Positions 56,105 to 64,000 of a DNA stretch of 64,000 bases are shown here, piece by piece (positions within the stretch are counted from its first letter, which is position 1; each line of letters begins with the position of its first letter). The notes beneath the pieces were generated by a model. The model saw only the letters and a list, made by a program, of their open reading frames with translations. It did no database searches and was not told the DNA's origin. Source of the stretch: Panulirus ornatus (Eukaryota > Arthropoda > Malacostraca > Decapoda > Palinuridae); the NCBI RefSeq assembly GCF_036320965.1, contig NC_092262.1, positions 10,439,072 to 10,503,071 on the forward strand, read 5' to 3'. Made by a program: the position numbers and the translations under genes.

Positions 56105-56352
56105 GGTATAAGGGAAGAGCTTAGTTGTGTAGACCAGATTTAGGAAAGGGCATAGTTGTGTAGACCAGATTTAGGGAGGGGCTTAATTATGTAACCAGAT
56201 TTAGGGAAGGGCACAGTTGTGTAGACCAGACTAAGTGAAGGGCACAATTGTGTAGACCAGAATTAGGGAGGGGCATAGTTGTGTAGACCAGACTTAGGGA
56301 AGAATGCAGTTATGTAGACTAGATGTAGGTTAGGGTGTACTTGTGTAGACCA
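56105..56352. repeat. Diverged 36-37-bp minisatellite, about seven copies
   Basis: TTGTGTAGACCAGA(T/C)TTAGG then GA(A/G)GGGC(A/T)(T/C)AG recurs seven times with substitutions and small indels, 0.35 kb downstream of the torsin-like stop codon. Confidence 0.9.
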
Positions 56353-56901
56353 GAATTTCCTATGAGATTGATCTGAAAATTATCATATTTCTTTTGATGT
56401 TGTTGTTGATTGATTTGGCCGAATCTTTAGAGTGCTACAATGCAATGGTTATTCAGAGTTGTTTAGCATGAGAAAGATATCTAAAAACTTGAAATTATTT
56501 ATATAGAATAATATATTTTTGCTTCCTGTAGGAAATGTTAACCTTGTTGTCAAATATTTTCTAATACTTTTTTCTGTTGTTGTTACTTCATAATTCATAG
56601 TTGACTCTTGAGACCCTCATATTTTTGATGTTATGTTTGTAAGTGTTCCATGGTGATATTACAGTTATAAGTTTCACATACTGAGTCAGGTGTCCTCTTC
56701 ATTAAGTGTCTGTGGTTTCAGATTGGGAACTTCTTTTGAAAGAGGAATCTTGTACCTTTTCACCTCTCCTCATCCTCCATATTTTGTTATTCTTTTGGAC
56801 TTCTAGGCCCCATTTCTCTTGCCATTTACATCAGACATAATTATCATTTATTCTGTCCATAAAATCATGGTAAGCTGTAACTCATTTTCAACCTGGTAGA
56901 T

Positions 56902-57515
56902 ATCAGCGAGGTAGCCCAAGGAAACAGACGAAAGAATGGCCCAACCCATTCACATACACATGTATATACATGCACGTCCGCACATGCACATATACATAAT
57001 TATACATTTCAATGTATACATATATATACATCCACAGACCTATACACATATACACACGTACATAATTCATATTTGCTGCCTTTATTCGTTCCCGTCACCA
57101 CCCCACCACACATGAAATGACAACCCCCTCCCCACATGCGCGCGAGATAGCGCTAGGAAAAGACAACAAAGGCCACGTTCGTTCACACTCAGTCTCTAGC
57201 TGTCATGTATAATTCACCGAAACCACAGATCCCTTTCCACATCCAGGCCTCACAAAACTTTCCATGGTTTACCCCAGACACTTCACATGCCCTGGTTCAA
57301 TCCATTGACAGCACATCAACCCGGTATACCACATCATTCCAATTCACTCTATTCCTTGTACGCCTTTCACCCTCCTGCATGTTCAGGCCATGATTGCTCA
57401 AAATCCTTTTCACTCCATCTTTCCACCTCCAATTTGGTCTCCCACTTCTCCTTGTTCCCTCCACCTCTGACACATATATCCTCTTTGCCAATCTTTCCTC
57501 ACTCATTCTCTCCAT
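56902..57515 (-). mobile_element. LINE 3'-tail copy, antisense
   Basis: ATCAGCGAGGTAGCCCAAGG, TGGCCCAACCCATTCACATA, then AAACTTTCCATGGTTTACCC and CTTTTCACTCCATCTTTCCA. It ends at CTCTCCATG where an ATT microsatellite begins. It lies downstream of the torsin-like gene and may be within its 3' UTR. Confidence 0.88.
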
Positions 57516-57522
57516 GTTATTA

Positions 57523-57573
<51 letters not shown>
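57515..57573. repeat. ATT microsatellite
   Basis: About 19 ATT units with one interruption, at the truncated end of a LINE copy. Confidence 0.95.
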
Positions 57574-57575
<2 letters not shown>

Positions 57576-57587
57576 ACAGAAATATGG

Positions 57588-57720
57588 AAATAATGGACTC
57601 CTTTGAAGTGGGAAGATCCTTGATGAGACTAATCCTTTCTATTCGTTGACAGCGTTACAGCTTCACTAAAGGTGACTTTTCGTTTATGGTGCGACCACTT
57701 GTAGGCACAGTGTGGTAATA
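57588..57720 (+). repeat. Unclassified interspersed repeat, copy B
   Basis: AATGGACTCCTTTGAAGTGG, TGATGAGACTAATCC and AAAGGTGACTTTTCGTTTAT. It parallels the minus-strand copy at 36.05-36.30 kb and, more weakly, 6330-6470. Confidence 0.35.
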
Positions 57721-58265
57721 CCAATATATCTATTATACCAACTAAATATTCACGCACACAGAATTGTAATAGCCAGTTTTTCTACTTTGATAAAAGTGCT
57801 CTTCTTTAATGGAAATAGTGCATTACATTTTTTTGAAAGCAGATAGAATCATTGCTATAGCAATTGATGTTAGAATATATGGATTGAATGTACAAAGTTA
57901 ATCACATAAGTAGCTGGGGATGTAGTCTTCAATAGTAATGAAAATTAGTAGCTGTCACATTACAGTATTAGGAATATTTATTTTGAGTCATCGAAGTTAC
58001 TGTTTATTGACATACACTGCAGCTGTCCAATTGTGCATTGATTCTTGCATTCTGATTTTAGAGTGATGTTGCAGTATTAATATTGTTTTGAGAGTTTTCT
58101 TTTTTGTCTGAAGTAATTGTAGTTATTTTTATGCATTCATTTGAGAAGTAGAGCTCAATTTCTATAAATGTGAGTAGCATTCTGAAAGTCTTCAATGCAT
58201 TATGAGTTCAGGATTAGAAGCTAAAGAAGAAAATTTTAGAAACCCTTACCCAATGATAACCTCGA

Positions 58266-58445
58266 TGGGCTTCGGTGGTTTAGAAGTGAGCATTGCTGAA
58301 TGTGATTTCTCACAAGGACCACCTCGGGTTTAAATCCTGGGCATGGTAGTTAGCTGGTAGTTCACCCAGCTGTTTGTTCTTCCATCAGGGCTGGTTGATA
58401 TACTGGGCACTTCTTTCTTATGAGGAGGATTGTGAGTCCTTTGAT
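58266..58445 (+). mobile_element. tRNA-derived SINE-like element
   Basis: A-box-like TGGTTTAGAAGTGAG (58276) and B-box-like GGGTTTAAATCC (58326), then GTAGTTCACCCAGCTGTTTG and GGCTGGTTGATATACTGGGC. The body shares short blocks with the 53.2-kb element. Confidence 0.5.
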
Positions 58446-59365
58446 GTTAATTATATTAGTTTAAGTACTAACTATTTGCAAAGCACCATGATAAATGCAA
58501 GATATTGCTAGATGCACATTGGTTAACTATTTGCCTTTTAAGTGACTTACTTATTGTAGACATTTTCAGATAGAAGTTTTAAAGTGTACTGTGATGCCTT
58601 TTAGCTATATATTTGTATGGCTGCATTTTGAAATATCCCTATTGCAGTGTGCAATGTTCTGTGGAGGGTTAGAGAGGTTGTTTGTTTACCGTAGAACACA
58701 TAATTATGTGTTCATGGGTTTTGCTTGTATTATGTATGTGTACTTCAGTTTAGAGAGAATATGAAATTGAAAGTACAGGTACAACATCAAAAACCCGAAC
58801 ATCAGAATTCTGGGAACCCAAAATCCCGAAAACGTTTGTCAGAATAATATATTTTATTTTATGTATTAATTTTTCATTCCTTTTCACTTTCAACAGTGTG
58901 CATATAGATACTTAGTATAAGAAAAAGTAGCACAAGAAAAGTATGCTGATGCATTGATGTGATAGCACAGGATGCAATTACTTGATGTGCAGCAAGATCT
59001 GCTTTTTATTGTACTCATCTGAACATTCAGCAATAATGTCCTGGTCTCAAGCATTCCAGGATTTTTTATGTTGTACCTGTATTATTTATTTGTAGACATG
59101 CAATGGTGCATTTTTTGACAGTGAATCCAAAGTTCCTCATCTTTTTGTACTGTAGCTAGCTGCTCTCTGGTTGTAGTAATATAATTGCCTGAAAATTGTT
59201 GAAAAGTATATTTTTTTTATGAATTTTGATATATTGAATACACTTGACAGCATTAGAAATATCAGAATGCGGCTGTGCAGCTGTATATAAAGATGCAGCC
59301 ATTGCCTAGTCTTTTAGATGTTTATGAGATATCTATTTTTGGAACATATGATGTATTGCATATGA

Positions 59366-59371
59366 AATAAA
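59366..59371 (+). terminator. Candidate polyadenylation signal for the torsin-like gene
   Basis: AATAAA, the first canonical hexamer I found downstream of the stop at 55756. If used, the 3' UTR would be about 3.6 kb and contain a minisatellite, a LINE tail and a SINE, which is long. A non-canonical nearer signal is equally possible. Confidence 0.25.
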
Positions 59372-60276
59372 AGGTTATGTTCAGAAAGTCTCATATGCCT
59401 CCAAATTATACAGACTTGAGAGTAAACACTGGGATAATTAAGTCATGGAAATGAATTAAAAATCAAGACAGAACAGAGGGGAACACTGAGGCATAGAAAA
59501 ACAATACAGACAGCAGAAAGGGAACACACACACAAATGGAAGAAAAGTGGAGGCAAGGCACAAGGGGACACAGACAAAATAGACATGAAAAGTATATTTA
59601 GGGGGTTATTTTGATAGTAGTAGGGTGACACAATAACAAAAGTTAAATCAAGTTACAGAGTATTAGGGGACAGATACAAGTAAAGTAGAGAGGGATATGC
59701 AGGTATGTAAAGTAGCTGGAATACATGATACTACTATAGTAAGCAGAATGAGAGGACCACAGTGCGATATGAAGGTACACATCAGCATAGAGATGTGATG
59801 CTGAACAGTGTAGGGAAAACTACTCTCATGATGTAAGAGTTGAGGTAATACTTGAAGTCATCTTCTAGGATCGTCTGTCAGGATTGCCAATCTTACTTCC
59901 TCATTGAAGTGGCTGCTGGGCTAGATATGATATACTTCCATACATATATGATAAACTCTATTTTTTTTATTTTACACCTGTCTTTGATGTTGACTTCCAT
60001 GTGTAATAGAAGTACTCGTACATACACAGTAACATGTTATGTATACATGGAGACAAGCAGTAACAAGTAGGACAGATAGAGACTTGAATTAATACGGGAC
60101 TCTAAGGATATGCGATAGCACATAAATACAGTAGGTAGTCCCATGCAGTAGTCAGAGGTCAAATGAAGACCAGTATAAGTGGAAACAAGTGGCTAGAAAC
60201 CTACCCATCTTGTATTTTTACTTTCTGAAAGTGGAAACAGGAGCCAAGCAAGGAGTACTCATCCTTCTTGAATTCT

Positions 60277-60640
60277 CAAGATGGGGTGTCTGAATATGCA
60301 TGGGTGTATCACAGATAAGAAGAAGGGGAAGATGGGAGGTCTGCTTGGAGAGGACATCCTGCTTGTTATGGCTTTGAGTGAAACTAAGCTCAAGAGGAAG
60401 AGGGAGAAATGGTTTAGTAATGTCTTAGGGGTTAGAGTCTGCACTTAATGTGAGAGGTAGAGCAAAAGATAGGGAGGCACTTCTGATGAAAGAATAGTTA
60501 TGGTAGCATGTTAAAGAATGTAAGGAAGCGAGTTGATGTAGATGAGAAAAAAAGTAGGATATGTGAGGTGGGTGATCGTCAGTGCTTATGCACCTCTTAG
60601 TGAAAGGAAAAGAAGATAGAATATGTTTAGGAGGTGATTA
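60277..60640 (+). mobile_element. LINE endonuclease fragment, sense orientation
   Basis: The frame MGCLNMHGCITDKKKGKMGG, then LLVMALSETKLKRKREKWFS, NVLGVRVCT is an APE endonuclease start (ALSETKLK). A later VIVSAYAPLSE-like stretch near 60575 follows. It is the domain missing from the 42-kb copy, here broken by stops and indels. Confidence 0.7.
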
Positions 60641-63617
60641 GGTGCTTCAGTAATTTAGCAAGAGGTTGAGTTTTAGTATTTCAATGTGTTTTCTTATCTA
60701 TTGTGTCATGCTGTTATTCCAAGATGCAGTTATGATATGTTCTTTCCACATACCCTGAAAGTAAAACAAAAAAATGTTGCAGTATGTCTAGATTTGATAA
60801 ATGTTTTCCTGGATTATGAAAGTAGACCAGAAAATTGGTAGGATGATACTTAACTAAGGTCTGAATCATGGCTATATCGGAGAAGGGCTTAATGACGACG
60901 CAGGGAGGCGTGGTTGCGCTAAAAACGCTCCGGTCCCTCATGCCAAGTTGCCATCACAACGGGACATGAGCCACAGGGAAGGGTTAATATGGAAATACGG
61001 AGAACGTTCCTAAAAATGTAAATTCTTTAAACGAGTTTATTTATATCAGCGATAACACAGTGATATGTATAAGCTTTTTCCATAGTCAAATACTTTAGAT
61101 TATCGTCTCTGAGAACTAGTTAAGTATCCGCTTTCATTGACCATTTTCTTTCTTCATTTGTACATTCGTTTTCTTCTTTAATTACCTATGACTTTCCTAT
61201 TTCAATTTCCGTTTGACCTGAATAATCGTGTCATCGCCTGTTTTACTTTCCTGGCCGGAATGTTGAGTTCGTATTTAATGCGGGTTACTGTCAGCCGAGC
61301 TTTTACTCTGCCTCGTAGGCCTACGATATGTCTATTACTAACACAACCAGAGCTACTAACGCCATACAAATTTTGGTATAACTGCCAAGCGATACGTCCT
61401 TAGCAACAAAATATACGCTGATAGATTTCAGTGGTCAGACGTAGGGCCAAATTAAGGTCCCGATAGGCTAGGAACTAGTGATGTAATTGTATGTTTGTAT
61501 TTAGTACACGTATATGATGCTGAGTATGAAAACCAAAGTCATTCTCAAAGAAGTGAGATTATCATATATAAGATTTCTTCACATATTGACGCAAGGCTAA
61601 TAGATTTGTTTGATGATTATGTAGAATTAGAACTTCCCCAGATGTGAGAGAGAACTCCATACAAGGACGGTGTTAATTCTGTGTGTAATTCGAGTAAATT
61701 TTCTGAAGATATTGATTCACGTCATCTGAACAGGACCCCCAGATTCTTTAAGGTTTCCAGGGCAGTTTAGATCTTACAAGAATAGCAAACATGTTTGTGG
61801 TGTCAGAGGGTAGAAGTAGAGACCTTCCAAAAGCACTGTGAGGGATTTTTGGAAAGAGAAATGGGTAGAAAACTGGATTTTAGAGGCATTAAACTTCACC
61901 TGGTTGCCTCTGTCTCTCTGGGAAATCCTATTTTTATTGATATATTGGTGATAAGACGAGGACCAAACAGAAGAGAATGGAGTGGATTTAACTATGTAGA
62001 CGTGGGGTCCCCCAACCCCAGACCCGGAGATTGGTAGAGTTGATGTCATGTTGCCTTTAAAAACGGATTGCAAGACTGGTCAAATAGTTATGCATTTGCT
62101 GTGATTTCATTGTGTTAAAACTGAATGGTTAGCTTGAAATCCTATGGTGTTTCCAACATGTGGATCTACATTTCATATTCCTCTTTTAAATCTTAAAGAA
62201 TATTTTAGTGTTTTTCTTTTTCATCTTTTACACATAGAATGCATCCCCCATAGTTCCAGTCTTATGTTTTAAAAGGTTGAAATAATCATTACAGATCCAT
62301 ACATGATTAGAAATGTCTCAGATAACCTTAGTGGTCGGTAGAATACGCAAACACTGAAATTATGATATACATGCAAATGCATTAGCCACAATAAATATAT
62401 TATCTTTTGGCCCTAGAGTTATGCAGTAATGTGTAAGGATATCGAATTTCTGTTTCGTTATTTATTCATTGTAAATGATTAACTTGCGAGATGTCTTAAT
62501 CATCTGTTATATGATAAATTGTATGATGATATAAACTGGTATACCCAGTCGGCATTCCAAGTTCCAGTAGCCCTAAATTAAACTTTTCATTTAGTCTTGT
62601 GCTGGACATAATGCCTTAAATCTGTTGCTTAATGAGCTGCATAAATCACTAATAATTGGAGTACAAATAGAAGTAATGTTATATATAGATTAAGAAATGT
62701 AATAACACTCAGTATGTTTTTACCCGAGTTTAAATCAATATTAGGTTGTCGTGCATGATTCAGAGCTTTGGGTAAATCTTGATTTAGTAGATAATAGCTT
62801 ACTTGTGTGACTCATTATTATTTTATCATCAAACAACACATAATTTACTCACTTTACATAAAAAGGGTATGAAAAGTAGACACGTAAAACTGGACGAACA
62901 CAATACTGGTTCTCCGATATTTCAAGGTGGTGGTGTGAAGTGTCTCTAAGACGACGAAGAAAGATGAATTACTTGCTTATGTCTTTCATGAAGGAAATAT
63001 CTAATAAACCAACAATAAATCATCACTGGATCATGGGCGTGTCAAAAATTGCTTTGTGTTGAAATGATATAATTCGTTGTCGTCACAAATACTCCGCAGC
63101 CCTTCATTTGTTATTTCACCCACTACAGTGTCTTTACTACCATCATTCCAGATGGGGACCTGGTGGGTTGTTTTTATAGCATATCATGTGTAAAGCATTT
63201 TCTCCTATTATTTAAGCAATAGTTTACAAAGTTTTTTTGAATTATCAGACAACGTACAGAAGGTTCTCTTATGTGAAAAATGACGTAAGAAATCACATCA
63301 TTTATGCATGAAGTAACCGTATAATTAATGGGTAAATTAACATAATTGATCGTCCATCTCATATGAGTTAATGATATTATTATTATTCATACGTCTCTCG
63401 ATTCTTGCTTAGATTATTGCCAGATTCACTAGTTCACAGCCGAACATTTTTATCGGTATAGATTCCACTGAATGGGACGAGGCCAATATCGGACGGCTGA
63501 GGATGAATAAAGGCGCATCTTGAGCTTAGGTTTCAATCCTCTATGGAACCCGCCGAGTCTCTTACCGCTCGTGTAGAACATGTTTTTTGTGGATTTGCCG
63601 ACCCTGTGTGCGCCATC

Positions 63618-63625
63618 TATAAAAG
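63618..63625 (+). promoter_or_regulatory. TATA box of the right-edge gene
   Basis: TATAAAAG within CGCCATCTATAAAAGTTC. The surrounding 63.54-63.62 kb is richer in CpG than neighbouring DNA. It lies 280 bases before the ATG at 63898, a plausible 5' UTR length. Confidence 0.5.
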
Positions 63626-63720
63626 TTCATAGGTAAACAAATCAGACAAATTCTCTGTCTATACGTTCACTTATTTGTGAAGTAAGGGTGAGATTCTGGG
63701 GGAAATGTATTTAGAAAACC

Positions 63721-63780
63721 ATGGAAAAACTTAGCTTCGGGAACTGTAACTGCGTTGCCAGCATGGCCAAGCGTTGGTAA
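63721..63780 (+). other. Upstream ORF 1 (19 codons)
   Basis: An ATG in near-ideal context (AAACCATGG) encodes MEKLSFGNCNCVASMAKRW and stops at TAA 63778-63780, before the main ATG at 63898. It would be expected to reduce translation of the main ORF if both are in one mature transcript. Confidence 0.4.
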
Positions 63781-63786
63781 TCTGCC

Positions 63787-63825
63787 ATGGATCCATTAAG
63801 TGCTCAAGTGCAGCCTGTGAGATAA
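63787..63825 (+). other. Upstream ORF 2 (12 codons)
   Basis: ATG in context TGCCATGG, encodes MDPLSAQVQPVR, stops at 63823-63825. It is the second short ORF in the same leader. Confidence 0.4.
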
Positions 63826-63897
63826 GTGTCAGTGAACTAATTCCGTCTAGCCAGCGGGGCAACTGGTCTAGGTCTGTGATTCATATAAAAATTCAAT

Positions 63898-64000
63898 ATG
63901 GCATCCAATATGAGTGATCATAACAGTCAGTTAATGGATAAATCACATACTAGTAATAATGTGATAAACCTGACAACCAGTGAGACTCTGAGGCTAGATG
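63898..64000 (+). CDS. Start of an unrecognised coding region, cut by the window end
   Basis: An ATG in strong context (A at -3, G at +4) opens 34 codons without a stop to the window edge: MASNMSDHNSQLMDKSHTSN, then NVINLTTSETLRLD. A TAA lies in frame 12 bases upstream, so this is the first in-frame start. A TATA box and a CpG-richer leader sit about 280 bases upstream. The residues are polar and low in complexity, as in many regulatory protein N-termini; I do not recognise the family. Confidence 0.5.
   Translation, partial: MASNMSDHNSQLMDKSHTSNNVINLTTSETLRLD

Larger units (their letters stand above)
58446..63540. other. Intergenic region between the torsin-like gene and the right-edge gene
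   Basis: A LINE endonuclease fragment (60277-60640) and a CpG-richer patch with TGACGACG at 60890-60960. Open frames at 61188-62073 show no recognisable domains. Otherwise AT-rich and featureless. Confidence 0.6.

Noticed and set aside
61774..62073. Overlapping open frames on both strands (80-99 codons)
   Set aside because: No recognisable domain, no splice context and no neighbouring exons; probably chance or old repeat.

Overview
This is a eukaryotic nuclear genome window: AT-rich, intron-rich and full of decayed retrotransposons and tandem repeats. The dominant repeat is a non-LTR retrotransposon (LINE) whose tail carries a TATACATA-rich simple-sequence tract. From memory, and unchecked, this tail type is very abundant in decapod crustacean genomes, so a decapod (possibly a lobster-like species) is my best guess. 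No bacterial features are present.

Minus strand, about 41.2 kb down to 0.95 kb: the 5' part of a HERC1 orthologue (giant HECT-type E3 ubiquitin ligase). I could place 26 coding exons with consistent splice phases. They start at an ATG at 41198 and run to a donor at 948, encoding about 1,364 residues, roughly 28% of the length usual for HERC1. The segment covers the conserved N-terminal helical region, the whole first RCC1-like domain (RLD1, about residues 372-731) and the region after it. The second RLD, SPRY, WD40 and HECT domains would lie left of the window. One exon (28811-28946) carries a one-base frameshift and one intron appears to be of the GC-AG type.

Plus strand, 54227-55756: an uninterrupted 509-codon torsin-family AAA+ gene with a long basic/serine-rich N-terminal region and one membrane segment, closest in layout to torsin-4A. 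It is divergent (head to head) from HERC1. A cluster of AAGATGGCG-type motifs with an inverted CCAAT box at 48.2-48.6 kb lies between them and is the best candidate for a shared promoter.

Plus strand, right edge: a TATA box (63618), two strong upstream ORFs and the start of an unrecognised coding region (63898 to the window end).

The rest is introns and intergenic DNA. It holds LINE fragments of at least two families (the largest a 1.9-kb reverse-transcriptase copy at 42.4-44.3 kb interrupted by one stop codon), tRNA-derived SINE-like elements (53.2 and 58.3 kb), several tandem duplications and minisatellites (notably a 37-bp array of about 12 copies at 50 kb), AT and ATT microsatellites and a long imperfect hairpin at 20.2 kb. 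I found no unknown multi-gene system. The most useful observations are the HERC1 frameshift, the GC-AG intron, the altered Walker B of the torsin-like protein and the putative bidirectional promoter.
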